NCBI RefSeq assembly: GCF_009646115.1
Contig: NZ_CP045720.1
Span: 3,038,001-3,102,000, forward strand
Reading direction: 5' to 3'
DNA length: 64,000 nucleotides
From: Pantoea eucalypti
GTDB lineage: Bacteria > Pseudomonadota > Gammaproteobacteria > Enterobacterales > Enterobacteriaceae
How positions within the stretch are numbered: the first letter of the stretch is position 1; each line of letters starts with the position of its first letter. Below are positions 1 to 8,196 of this stretch, piece after piece. Made by a program: the position numbers and the translations under genes. The notes beneath the pieces were generated by a model that was given only the letters and a program-made list of their open reading frames with translations, was not told the DNA's origin and made no database searches.

Positions 1-53
1 GGCTCATCAAAGCCCTGTTCGGCTAACAATTTTCTGAATTCATGTTCGGTCAT
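1..53 (-). CDS. Partial N-terminus, possibly a cupin-domain protein
   Basis: Only the first 17 codons are inside the window. The start ATG is at 51-53 on the minus strand, behind a GAGGTG ribosome binding site. The visible residues (MTEHEFRKLLAEQGF...) resemble the N-terminus of small enterobacterial cupin proteins, but this is too short to prove the family. The rest lies left of base 1. Confidence 0.4.
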   Translation of the reverse strand, partial: MTEHEFRKLLAEQGFDE

Positions 54-527
54 GGCAACACCTCAATGTGGAACAGACCCTAAGCAGTGTAGACGATCTT
101 TATGGTTACTTATGGCACTCAACGGGTTACGTACCGTCGCGCAGGCAACGTTGTTGACCGGTCAGTCGGATGCTGTTCCTGCTTTCTTATTGTCGCTGGT
201 TTGACATCAGGATGACAAAAAAGTGTGTTCACCATGAAAGAACAGGACTATTGCTGATTAATCACCAATAGTCCAAAAGAGGCGTGGAGGCCCGTCGGGC
301 ACAGACGCTGCTGACTCAAACAGGACTCATTATGCTGCAATCAGACGAAAACGAACCCCGCAGCGACAGCCAGTGAATCGTAGCGTAGGCCAGTCGCGTA
401 GAGTGGCGTGGATAGCGTTATTGTCGGCGGTGGTGCCAGTAGGTTAAATGCGGCGGCAGCGTAACGGTGTGCGCACCCGACGATGGATTACTGAATGCCA
501 ACCGCCAGGCGTCTTCCCGGATGGAAA
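54..527. other. Intergenic region, 474 bases
   Basis: I see no convincing gene here. The region holds a perfect 9-bp inverted repeat (245-253 with 266-274) and a 14-codon reading frame at 332-376 with an AGGA sequence upstream, which I do not accept as a gene. It lies between the partial left-end gene and the BssS-like gene, both on the minus strand. Confidence 0.5.
245..274. repeat. 9-bp perfect inverted repeat
   Basis: GGACTATTG at 245-253 is the exact reverse complement of CAATAGTCC at 266-274, with a 12-base AT-rich loop. There is no T tract at the right place for a good terminator on either strand. It could be an operator or an RNA hairpin; its role is unknown. Confidence 0.45.
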
Positions 528-761
528 CTAGTGCTGGTTGCCCATTTTTTCGGCGTAGTCGATATGTTCGGAAAGACTGGCAACCAGTTTTTTGGCCATT
601 TCAATGGTCAGCCCCAGGAACAGCGTCTCCTGCGGGCCCTGTTCACGCGGGGCGTCGGGATCGATATAACCGAATTTGAGGACGAGTGCCTGATGCGAAC
701 TCAGAGGACCGATATGCCAGCCGGTGATGGGGTAGAAGGTAAAACGTGTAAATTCATTCAC
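528..761 (-). CDS. BssS-family biofilm regulator-like protein
   Basis: A 77-residue cytoplasmic protein. The stretch YPITGWHIGPLSSHQAL followed by a VLKFGY segment parallels the HPLVGWDISTVDSYDAL / MLRLHY core of E. coli BssS (YceP, 84 residues). The C-terminal half (LFLGLTIEMAKKLVASL) matches the BssS helix. BssS affects biofilm formation and signal-dependent gene expression by an unclear mechanism, so only family membership is claimed. The start is GTG at 761 behind AGGA; the ATG overlapping it in another frame hits a stop at once. It stands alone between two intergenic regions and no operon partner is visible. Confidence 0.7.
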   Translation of the reverse strand: MNEFTRFTFYPITGWHIGPLSSHQALVLKFGYIDPDAPREQGPQETLFLGLTIEMAKKLVASLSEHIDYAEKMGNQH

Positions 762-1008
762 ATTAATCCTGACTGTAAAAGCATAACGCTGATTGATAGT
801 CAGGCCAGCTCTGATGATAAAACATGAGTGGAGTAGTGAGTCTGAACTAAATCGACAGGATTACAAGGGCAGCGGCAGAATAAGCGCAGCGTCAAAGGGT
901 TCGCTTTGTGGCGGTGTCTGTTGCCTGTTCTGCCGGACCAATCCCGCGCATCTTCATGTGGACCCGCAGCAAAAACGGGCAGTTGCGTCAGGTACAGCGA
1001 AAGAACAC

Positions 1009-1051
1009 GGGTCAGGAACAGGATGACCGTTTATGCACCCTCTCCTGACCC
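1009..1051. terminator. Hairpin downstream of the CorA-like gene
   Basis: GGGTCAGGA at 1009-1017 pairs perfectly with TCCTGACCC at 1043-1051, directly after the stop of the minus-strand CorA-like gene. The 25-base loop is long and there is no T tract, so it may be only a transcript-end hairpin rather than an intrinsic terminator. Confidence 0.35.
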
Positions 1052-1058
1052 GTCACGA

Positions 1059-2033
1059 TTACAACCAGCCAGAGCGGCGCAGCCTGGCCCACAGCCCGCC
1101 GCAGGCCACCAGCGTCAGCCCGACAGCCAGCGGATAACCATACAGCGACTTCAGCTCTGGCATGTGCTCGAAGTTCATGCCATACATGCTGAATACAACT
1201 GTCGGGATCACCAGAATCGCGCCCCAGCCGGCCAGCTTTTTCACCACTTCATTCTGCTGCACCGTGACCAGCGCCAGATTGACCTGCATGGCGCTGGTCA
1301 GCATCTCGCGCATATCTTCCGCGTCAGTTACCACATGGCGGGCATGGTCCTGTACGTCACGGATATAGGCACGCAGCGGACGGGGTATCAAATCTTCATG
1401 CAGGTGAATCAGCTGATTGCAGATCTCTTCAACCGGTAGCGCCACATTGCGCAGCGACAGCAGATGACGACGCATGGTGTAAACCGATTGCACCGACTTG
1501 CGGTCGAATTCGCTGGTAAAGAGATCGTTCTCCATCTGCCCGACCCGCTCATTCAGTGAGGTGGAGAGTTGAGCATACCGATCCACGACAAAATCGAGCA
1601 GGCAGTAAAGCGGATAGGCCGGACCAAATTTTAGCAGCGCCGGGTTTTCAGACGCCCGCTGTCGCACCGGGGTGTAGCTTTCCGATGCGCCGTGACGGAT
1701 GCTGATCAGGAATTTTTTCCCAACAAAGAAATGGGACTCACCCAGCTCGCAGGTATCATCCTTAGCGCACACCGTCTTCACGACAATAAACAGTGAGTCG
1801 CCATAATGTTCGATTTTAGGTCGCTGATGGGCATTAAGCGCATCCTCAACCGCCAGTTCGTGGAGTCCAAACTCCTCTTTAATCTTCGCCATAAACTCAG
1901 CGTCTGGCTGCCACAGCCCAAGCCAGATAAACGCCTCCGGCTCTTTAATCACTTCACTGATATCATCGACCTGGACCTCTTCGCCCGCGCATCCCGGACG
2001 ATACACCATGCTACTTACGATCATCTTCTGCAT
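1059..2033 (-). CDS. CorA-type magnesium/cobalt channel
   Basis: A 324-residue inner-membrane protein of the CorA family, which conducts Mg2+ (and Co2+/Ni2+) through a pentameric pore. It has a large N-terminal cytoplasmic domain, then two membrane segments near residues 269-286 and 300-318. The family signature GMN (residues 285-287) sits at the end of the first segment, followed by the short acidic loop FEHMPEL. Length and architecture are typical. It differs enough from housekeeping CorA that it is probably one of the second CorA-like paralogues (ZntB/CorA superfamily), but GMN and the MPEL loop favour CorA-type transport. Start ATG 2033 is preceded by AGGA; an in-frame ATG at 2024 is an alternative. 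Monocistronic. Confidence 0.88.
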   Translation of the reverse strand: MQKMIVSSMVYRPGCAGEEVQVDDISEVIKEPEAFIWLGLWQPDAEFMAKIKEEFGLHELAVEDALNAHQRPKIEHYGDSLFIVVKTVCAKDDTCELGESHFFVGKKFLISIRHGASESYTPVRQRASENPALLKFGPAYPLYCLLDFVVDRYAQLSTSLNERVGQMENDLFTSEFDRKSVQSVYTMRRHLLSLRNVALPVEEICNQLIHLHEDLIPRPLRAYIRDVQDHARHVVTDAEDMREMLTSAMQVNLALVTVQQNEVVKKLAGWGAILVIPTVVFSMYGMNFEHMPELKSLYGYPLAVGLTLVACGGLWARLRRSGWL

Positions 2034-2127
2034 TCCTGTTGTGACAGTACATGGAGCTTAGCTAATGCCGGGCCTGTAACCGGATAAAAACCGTAAGGAT
2101 TTGCTGCGGCGTTGCGCAATCTGCGGA

Positions 2128-3147
2128 TTACCACTTTAGCCCAAGCCCGGTGGAGAAGATGCCTTCATTCAGGGTATCCGGTATGCCGCTGACCAGGTTG
2201 CGATGATAGCCAATATGCAGGGTTGACCAGGAAGTCAGGCTATAGCGCATTCCGACTTCCGCATCCAGCATAAATACCCCGTCATCGTCCAGCGAATGGC
2301 CGATGTCGCCATTGCTGTAAAGCGTGACCGACTTGCCCAGCAAATAGCGCTGATAGTTCCAGCGTACTGAGCCGCCAAAATGTCGCTCTTCCCTGTCATC
2401 GCTGTAGCCATACTCAAAGGCACCGCCCAGCAATGAGAGTGAGAACGCGCTGAGTTCAGTGTCCCACAGCTGATAGCCTGGCCCGGTCCCGATCAGCGCC
2501 TGCCGGGAGAGATTCTCAACCCAGTCGCGCTTGTAGGTCGCGCGGGTCTGCCAGAAATACTGCTCCCTGACCAGGTAATCAAAGGCATAGCGCAGGCTGT
2601 AGTTACTGGTGTTGATGCTGTCGTTTTCCTGCTCGCGGTTGAAGGTCGCGCCGATGTCATGCCGCCATTTTCCCTGGTTGAGTTTGGTGTTAAGCGCAAA
2701 ACTGTAGTCATCCGTTTTGGTCGAGGCTTTTTTGACTTTGACGCCCGCATCGATGTTGCCGGTCCAGGCGAGCTGATCGGTGCGTACTTTGGCTTTCATA
2801 AACTCGTCAATACGCCTGAGGGAGACCTGCTGCTCCTGCTCGTTGCGCTCAACCCAGACATAGCCGGGATCGGACGAGCTGAGCCGCACCTGATAATGCT
2901 CACCGGTATGTTTGTTTTCGACATTGACCGGATTCTCGCTGGCGAGCGTGCTGACCGCATTCCAGTCCAGCGTGACGGTCCCGGCATACTGTGTCTCTAT
3001 ACCCAGCTTGCCGTCACTGAGATAACGAATCGTGCCCGTCAGCCGGTCGCCATTATTCAGCCAGACGGTATCGGCTGCGGCCTGCTCTGCCCATCCGGCA
3101 CAGCAGAAGATGACCAGCAGTCTGGTCAACAAGTTGGAACAACGCAT
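2128..3147 (-). CDS. DUF481-family outer-membrane protein
   Basis: A 339-residue exported protein. The start ATG at 3147 is chosen because AGGGA lies 9 bases upstream and the product then begins with a clean signal peptide (MRCSNLLTRLLVIFCCAGW, cleavage near AAADT); an upstream in-frame ATG at 3177 has a poorer site. After a short periplasmic region the C-terminal two thirds is rich in alternating aromatic/polar strands and ends in LGLGLKW, with a terminal aromatic as in outer-membrane beta barrels. This matches the DUF481 family (E. coli YdiY is a member), whose substrate is unknown; alkaline or salt response has been suggested for relatives. No operon partner. Confidence 0.72.
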   Translation of the reverse strand: MRCSNLLTRLLVIFCCAGWAEQAAADTVWLNNGDRLTGTIRYLSDGKLGIETQYAGTVTLDWNAVSTLASENPVNVENKHTGEHYQVRLSSSDPGYVWVERNEQEQQVSLRRIDEFMKAKVRTDQLAWTGNIDAGVKVKKASTKTDDYSFALNTKLNQGKWRHDIGATFNREQENDSINTSNYSLRYAFDYLVREQYFWQTRATYKRDWVENLSRQALIGTGPGYQLWDTELSAFSLSLLGGAFEYGYSDDREERHFGGSVRWNYQRYLLGKSVTLYSNGDIGHSLDDDGVFMLDAEVGMRYSLTSWSTLHIGYHRNLVSGIPDTLNEGIFSTGLGLKW

Positions 3148-3249
3148 GGCTTTCCCTGTAAAAGCGTTGTCCTGCATGGACGACGCGTCACCGCAAATTC
3201 TGACCCGACAATTAAGCCGATTCTGCGATGATAAGCAATCTGCCCAGGG

Positions 3250-3846
3250 TTATGACAGGTCGTGCAGTGCTTTACCGAGCGGCGGAGTCAGCGCGAAATC
3301 CATAAAGCTAACCCCCAGCCCTTCGCGTTCGGGCGAGCAGCCCATCACGCCGACAAAACGCCGCCCCTGACCCGGCCACGGGCAGAGTCGCAACAGCGGC
3401 CATATCTCTCCATCAGTGGAGTACTGGATCCTCAGCGCGGCATTTTCCAGCGTGGCTCGCATCCAGAACTGACGCGCATCGCCTGGAAAAACGCCGGTAG
3501 ACCAGTCAGAAAACTCACGCGTGACCACGCTGCCAATGGCGGGCTGGTCATCGTTGAACTCAATACCCGCTTTAACCCAATGCGTTTCACTGTCCTGAAT
3601 GAACAGACCAGCCTGATCATAGAGCTGACTGAATTCTGCCCTCACCTGCACCTGAACGGTGAAGTCGTTTTCTACCCAGAAGCCAAAGGCGTGGCCGCTG
3701 TGCCGTTCGAAGCCGTACCAGGTGCGCTGCCAGAAATCACTGTTTAATGCGGTTTCGAACTGCAACGTATTGCCATCCAGACTGTGTACCGGCGGCTGAT
3801 TAATCCAGACGCCGCCTTCGGTGGTCAATGAACTGACTGCTGTCAT
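3250..3846 (-). CDS. DUF1349-family lectin-fold protein
   Basis: A 198-residue protein without a signal peptide. Segments such as DFTVQVQVRAEFSQLYDQAGLFI, then WVKAGIEF, and later WSTDGEIW-like STDGEIWPLLRL correspond to the DUF1349 (concanavalin-like jelly roll) family found in many enterobacteria. The family has no proven enzymatic role; a carbohydrate-related function is a fold-based guess. The start at 3846 has AGGAG 9 bases upstream. It is on the same strand as the DUF481 gene, about 100 bases away, but there is no sign that they act together. Confidence 0.75.
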   Translation of the reverse strand: MTAVSSLTTEGGVWINQPPVHSLDGNTLQFETALNSDFWQRTWYGFERHSGHAFGFWVENDFTVQVQVRAEFSQLYDQAGLFIQDSETHWVKAGIEFNDDQPAIGSVVTREFSDWSTGVFPGDARQFWMRATLENAALRIQYSTDGEIWPLLRLCPWPGQGRRFVGVMGCSPEREGLGVSFMDFALTPPLGKALHDLS

Positions 3847-4199
3847 AGGGACTCCTTTCTGTACGTTAAACCGCCCGCGATCAGGTTGCTCTACCGCAAG
3901 GCGATGGGTCTGATTATCATAGCCTTGTTGTTAAACGCGCGGCAGACTCACGCAGCTAATCTGATTAAAGTGATGTGGCAGATGAACAGGTCAGAATGCC
4001 TGAAGCAACAGACAAATCCGCCTTATCTGCGGTTTCGCTTATTTTTCTTTCACACACTTATGAGGGGAAATAATATCGACCAGGACCAGTGCACTTAACT
4101 ATTTCATTTTGTTAATCGCCTGGCTAAAAACGTATTTAACTACCAGGCTTGTTTTGTCTGAGGTCAACTTAACTCATCAAATATAAGGATTAAGCCACC
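3847..4199. other. Intergenic region, 353 bases
   Basis: This lies between divergently oriented genes (DUF1349 protein on minus, DUF2171 protein on plus) and must contain both promoters. The stretch is AT-rich from about 4030. A 70-codon plus-strand frame at 3886-4098 is present but lacks a ribosome binding site and is not accepted as a gene. Confidence 0.5.
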
Positions 4200-4436
4200 A
4201 TGGTAGATAAATCAGAGATTCTGGATCACGCACAGGTTGTTGATGTAAATGGCGAACATGTCGGTATTGTCGACCATTTTGAAGGCGACGACAAAATTAA
4301 ACTGGCGAAAAGCGACCCTGAAGCAGGCGGCAAGCACCACATTATTCCATTCAGCTGGGTTAAAGAAGTGGATGACAATAAAGTCATTCTCTCTAAAGCC
4401 AAAGCGGATGTTGAAAGCGAGTGGCAGTCTGCATAA
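4200..4436 (+). CDS. DUF2171-family small protein
   Basis: A 78-residue, highly charged cytoplasmic protein. The pattern VVDVNGEHVGIVDHFEGDD, KLAKSDPEAGGKHHIIP and the W-V-x-x-V-D end match the DUF2171 family, a PRC-barrel-like small protein often seen in plant-associated and stress-tolerant bacteria. Function is unknown. The start ATG at 4200 is preceded by ATAAGGATTAAGCCACC, a good site. A strong hairpin follows directly, so it is a single-gene transcript with its own promoter in the AT-rich upstream gap. Confidence 0.85.
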   Translation: MVDKSEILDHAQVVDVNGEHVGIVDHFEGDDKIKLAKSDPEAGGKHHIIPFSWVKEVDDNKVILSKAKADVESEWQSA

Positions 4437-4443
4437 ATCGTTA

Positions 4444-4472
4444 GCCGTGGCGCCTGCCACGGCTTATTTTTT
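4444..4472 (+). terminator. Rho-independent terminator of the DUF2171 gene
   Basis: GCCGTGGC (4444-4451), loop GCCT, GCCACGGC (4456-4463), then TTATTTTTT. The 8-bp GC-rich stem with a T tract starts 7 bases after the stop codon. Confidence 0.9.
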
Positions 4473-4608
4473 ATTACTCCAGAAAACCGCTGTAAATGAC
4501 AACGTCATTCCGCCCTGCCCGAATTTATTTATTTAATCACTCTGCTTATATTAAACAGCGCGATACGCATCTCCCTGCACTCATTATACCCCTCCTGTTT
4601 ATAACGCT

Positions 4609-5190
4609 TCAGATGTTGATATTTTCAGCATGAGGCGAGGAATAACAGTGAAACGCACCGTCAATCAGAGGATAGTTATCTGAACCGGGCAATTCAAAAT
4701 GCCACCATTCGGTTGCAATACTGCTGAAGCCACCGCCCAGCATGATGGCATTAAGCATCAGTCGGTTGCGCTGTGCCTGAACAGGCACCGCAGGATGATA
4801 AGGATGAGAGTGCTCACTCATCTCATCGAAGCCGGTGCCCATATCCACGATCTCACCGCGCTCATCGATCAGCGTCACGTCTACCGCCGTTCCGCGACTG
4901 TGGTTTGATCCACGCGAAAGCGGCACAACATAGTCAGGATTCGGACAGGCCTGCCATAAAATAGCCTGCGCAGCAGGTGGCCGATATGCATCGAGGATCA
5001 GCATCTTATAGCCCGCCACACCGGCGATATTGATACATTTTGCCAGCGCTTTCGCCGCATCAACGTGCAGCAGACAACGCGCGTCGCGATAGATCGGCTT
5101 ACCGGTGAGGTTGTCAGCGGTGGCATATTTGAGATCGATGGCTGACTGAGGAAAGGCCTCAGCGATATCAACAAGACTCTGACTTTCCAT
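4609..5190 (-). CDS. ddpX: D-alanyl-D-alanine dipeptidase (DdpX/VanX family)
   Basis: A 193-residue zinc dipeptidase that hydrolyses D-Ala-D-Ala, allowing recovery of the dipeptide from cell-wall turnover. Key residues are visible: R70 in DAYRPP, the zinc ligands H97 and D104 in SNHSRGTAVD, E161 as general base and H164 in EWWHFE. The ATG at 5190 is chosen over one at 5211 because AAGGAG lies at ideal spacing before it and the product then has exactly the length of E. coli DdpX. The ddpABCDF transport genes found next to it in E. coli are absent, so here it stands alone. No signal peptide, so the enzyme is cytoplasmic. Confidence 0.92.
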   Translation of the reverse strand: MESQSLVDIAEAFPQSAIDLKYATADNLTGKPIYRDARCLLHVDAAKALAKCINIAGVAGYKMLILDAYRPPAAQAILWQACPNPDYVVPLSRGSNHSRGTAVDVTLIDERGEIVDMGTGFDEMSEHSHPYHPAVPVQAQRNRLMLNAIMLGGGFSSIATEWWHFELPGSDNYPLIDGAFHCYSSPHAENINI

Positions 5191-5415
5191 GATGGGGTGC
5201 TCCTTGTTCATAAAATTTTAGGGTTCAGGTATCTTTGCTAACGCATTCTTCCAGACCGTAATGAACGATCTATTTCCTTTACCAATTCTGAGGTATTTGC
5301 AGGCATTTTCCAGATTCTGTAGTGAATGAATCTTTCTGGCACTCCTGGACATCCTGCTTTTCAAAAAAAACAGTAGTCTAAAAAATTACATGTCTATCAT
5401 TAACAAAAAATTACT

Positions 5416-5907
5416 TCAAAAAATCTCATTAAACTTACTTTTAGGCAAGAGTAATTTTACTGCCGGAATAAAATTAATATCAATGAGTTCTGCTTTTGGC
5501 ATATAATGACCACTGTTATTCGACCAGCTTTTCAATACGCCATTAATAAAATCCACTTCACCCGCAAAAAACACATCTTTATCAAGACATATTGAAGTAT
5601 GGCCCTGTATTGGTTTGATAATCTCAGAAGCAAACGTCCGGTAACCATCAGGTACGCCACAGAAGACCTTTCCTGGCGAGAAAGAGGGAATAACAAATAA
5701 AAATCGCCCATGAGGTTTTGGGATATTAACTTTCCTTTCAGGCATCACAGGGACAAAAAAATAATCATTGTCAGACAACCTCCTTAGCTCAAGGATTTGC
5801 TCTGGGCCCGCAGGTTCTTGTAAGGATAAAAATGAATTGATTGTCTTCATTTTAGCACGATGATTAAATATATTGTTTAACTTATCACGTTGAGTGCTTG
5901 TTAACAT
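5416..5907 (-). CDS. Unknown AT-rich cargo protein next to the ADP-ribosyltransferase
   Basis: A 163-residue protein, last of three AT-rich genes at the end of the T6SS cluster. No signal peptide or membrane segment. The C-terminal half contains GHTSICLDKDVFFAGEV, then a short LKSWSNNSGHYMP stretch. I associate this kind of AGE...NxSGHY pattern with domains found in bacterial effectors and polymorphic toxins, but this is from memory and unverified. It could be an effector domain, a cognate immunity protein of the ADP-ribosyltransferase or an independent cargo gene. The ATG at 5907 has AAAGG 8 bases upstream and is preferred to 5913. It is separated by 182 bases from the preceding gene, so it may have its own promoter. 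Confidence 0.6.
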   Translation of the reverse strand: MLTSTQRDKLNNIFNHRAKMKTINSFLSLQEPAGPEQILELRRLSDNDYFFVPVMPERKVNIPKPHGRFLFVIPSFSPGKVFCGVPDGYRTFASEIIKPIQGHTSICLDKDVFFAGEVDFINGVLKSWSNNSGHYMPKAELIDINFIPAVKLLLPKSKFNEIF

Positions 5908-6089
5908 AAACATTACCTTTTATAGAAAAATAAAAGCATCCACCAGAAAAAAACAAGAGAAACCTCACCCTGAAAACACCGCCATATTCTTCTTAAAAGC
6001 TAAAAAACCAAAAGAAGATATTTATGGAGTGTATGTTTTAACCCCAGCATTTTCAGGTGTGATATCAAACATGTTATTAAAATTATGCC

Positions 6090-7055
6090 TTAACGTTGCA
6101 ATTTATGAACATCTGTTAAAAAGGGTATTTCCTTATCGGTATCTGGCGCAGGAACCTCTTTTAATTTATAGATAAACGCGCCGTATGTAGCACCCAGATA
6201 ACGTATTTTTTCATAAGTATTTACTGGACAGACCTGAAAATAAACTTCTGGCGGATATAACACTTCACCTTCATCAATCCATGCTGATATTTCTGCACCA
6301 GAGTATCCCTCCACGATAAAGACAACTTTTTTATCTCCTTCAGAAACAGATCGGGAATCATATTTTCCTGCGGAAAACTCTCTGGCAACAAGCTGATATG
6401 TGGTAGTGGAAAGAAATTGATCTGTGGTTACAACGGTAGAATGCTGACTGTAATAATCGAGCAAAGTCACAAACTGTGATGACGCCAGAACGCCACGAAA
6501 CGTTGTCCCTTTTCTTTTTCTTTCCAATAGCAGATTTTTAAGCAGTAATGTTGAAAAGCCCGCAGACAACCTGCCCTGTAATCTCATGCTTCTTACAGTA
6601 AAATCAAGGCTAAACCCATAACCTCTGGCAGCTTCTTCGCTTTCACGCTTGAACTTTTCAATGACATCCTCCATACTCATGGTAAGTGGTTCAGACACAA
6701 GCCGCTGAACTGGATTGAGACGTCGTCTTAAGGGCGTATTATAGTAATTACCTGAAGTAACATAGGTTGCTACCAATGCCCTGTGAAGGGTTTTTATGGG
6801 GCTGATTGCTTTTTCTTTTTTTACAACCATCCGGTTTCGCACTATAAAATCCTTTTTACAATACCCTTTTGATATAGCCATACTTCTTATTTTTGACTGA
6901 ATAACATTATCACTACCCCCGAAATCCCAGTTGTATTCTTCAAACTCAACTTCGCAGTTAGTATATTTTGGGAAATAACACATAATCAATGCCTGTAGTT
7001 CCAATGCCTTGTTTACCTGCAATGGATTGCCGGCCACACACTTTTTTTTATCCAT
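6090..7055 (-). CDS. Putative mono-ADP-ribosyltransferase toxin (T6SS cargo)
   Basis: A 321-residue protein; ATG 7055 follows a perfect AAGGAG site. The C-terminal half carries the three marks of arginine-type ADP-ribosyltransferases in the right order: R187 in TTFRGVL (NAD binding), the S-T-T element at 216-218 in QFLSTTTYQ, and E262-G-E264 in DEGEVLYPP, the E-x-E catalytic motif followed by the usual V-L-x-P. Such enzymes move ADP-ribose from NAD onto arginine of a target protein. The N-terminal 150 residues match nothing I recognise and may serve delivery. No PAAR, Rhs or signal sequence is seen. Position directly after the T6SS genes and low GC suggest a horizontally acquired effector. 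No ADP-ribosylhydrolase-type immunity gene is visible nearby. Confidence 0.72.
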   Translation of the reverse strand: MDKKKCVAGNPLQVNKALELQALIMCYFPKYTNCEVEFEEYNWDFGGSDNVIQSKIRSMAISKGYCKKDFIVRNRMVVKKEKAISPIKTLHRALVATYVTSGNYYNTPLRRRLNPVQRLVSEPLTMSMEDVIEKFKRESEEAARGYGFSLDFTVRSMRLQGRLSAGFSTLLLKNLLLERKRKGTTFRGVLASSQFVTLLDYYSQHSTVVTTDQFLSTTTYQLVAREFSAGKYDSRSVSEGDKKVVFIVEGYSGAEISAWIDEGEVLYPPEVYFQVCPVNTYEKIRYLGATYGAFIYKLKEVPAPDTDKEIPFLTDVHKLQR

Positions 7056-7149
7056 ACGTATCTCCTTACTAATTAACGGATAAGAGGGGTGGCAGGAACA
7101 TTCTCCCGGCACCTTACGAATAATTAGTAAAATGTTAAAAATTTAGCTT

Positions 7150-8067
7150 TCAACTAAGCACAAAAGAGCTACCATCAACTGTTATAAACCCTGCTTTTTC
7201 AATGTGATATGAAAACTTAAGCCTTCTTAACCCAGGATGTCTTCCCATCGGGAATAGAAGTCTGTTACTAGCATTAACCCTGAGAATTTTTTTTATAAAC
7301 TCCATGTCCTCTTCAAATTTTGACAGTGTTTCTTCGTCATATTCCCCTTTGATCAAAAGCTTTATAAGATAATTTGGTCTGAATGAAACCCCTCTTAGCT
7401 TTATCATTTCAGTACATGGGAAGTCCATATACATCCGTACGCCTGTCTTCCCCACAAGAAGTATTTCGTTATAATTACCCGCACTGGAAACAATTTTTCT
7501 CAAGAATTCATTTGGATGACGTAAAATATTATAAGGACCAGACATTTTGAAACCATGATCATTAGGTCTTTCTATCCCTTTAAAAATACTTTCGGTCAAT
7601 GCCGCTTTATCCAGAACACGTCCATGCGGAACATTACCTTCAAGCCCTGAAAAATTATTGAATCTCACATCACTATGATGCGTACCCAAAATATTTTGTA
7701 CCGGAACACGAAGATTGAGTTGAATATCCAGAGGCACCCGACCTTCCATAATACCGTTAGAATTCGACACTACACCTGTACAACAGGCAGATATAACATC
7801 CCATGATGATAGAACCGCTTCTACAGTCTTTGTTAAAAAAGGTGAGTTTGTGTTCTTTTTTCCAATGGCAGAAACGCTTCCGCGGGAAGAGATACAGTGT
7901 GCGATCATTAAATCTGGTCTTGCTTTTTTATTTAATTCATAATCCCACGCCCGTAATATATCGCTATTAATCTTTTCTCTTTCGTTTCTAACCTGAGTTC
8001 TCTCACTGAATTTTTTTAAACATTTCTTTGAAATACTTCTATCAAAGTTTATCATTTTAAATCTCAT
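7150..8067 (-). CDS. Unknown protein between TagA-like and ADP-ribosyltransferase genes
   Basis: A 305-residue, AT-rich gene without signal peptide or membrane segments. I do not recognise its family with confidence. Notable segments are VPVQNILGTHHSDVRFNN around the middle, SRGSVSAIGKKN, and a basic, leucine-rich C-terminus (GRHPGLRRLKFSYHIEKAG). Rare-codon-like composition and low GC match its two downstream neighbours and contrast with the T6SS core. It sits 129 bases after the tagA-like gene and 94 bases before the ADP-ribosyltransferase, so it may be a second effector or a dedicated chaperone/adaptor. Neither ATG 8067 nor the alternative 8055 has a strong ribosome binding site. Confidence 0.6.
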   Translation of the reverse strand: MRFKMINFDRSISKKCLKKFSERTQVRNEREKINSDILRAWDYELNKKARPDLMIAHCISSRGSVSAIGKKNTNSPFLTKTVEAVLSSWDVISACCTGVVSNSNGIMEGRVPLDIQLNLRVPVQNILGTHHSDVRFNNFSGLEGNVPHGRVLDKAALTESIFKGIERPNDHGFKMSGPYNILRHPNEFLRKIVSSAGNYNEILLVGKTGVRMYMDFPCTEMIKLRGVSFRPNYLIKLLIKGEYDEETLSKFEEDMEFIKKILRVNASNRLLFPMGRHPGLRRLKFSYHIEKAGFITVDGSSFVLS

Positions 8068-8196
8068 GTTTAGTATAATTTTACACGGGTGATGCTAGCT
8101 TAGTGTTGCCAGCCACCTCAAAATAACAAAATCAAATCAGCTTTATTTTTTCAGAAAAAACATTACGTTCATTAAAGAGCATAATCCTTTTGGGAC

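Noticed and set aside
332..376. A 14-codon frame with AGGA before its ATG
   Set aside because: Too short and too polar to judge; no family known. Recorded only as a possible leader peptide.
3886..4098. A 70-codon plus-strand frame that begins like a signal peptide
   Set aside because: No ribosome binding site, no similarity recognised, and it lies in the promoter region of the DUF2171 gene.
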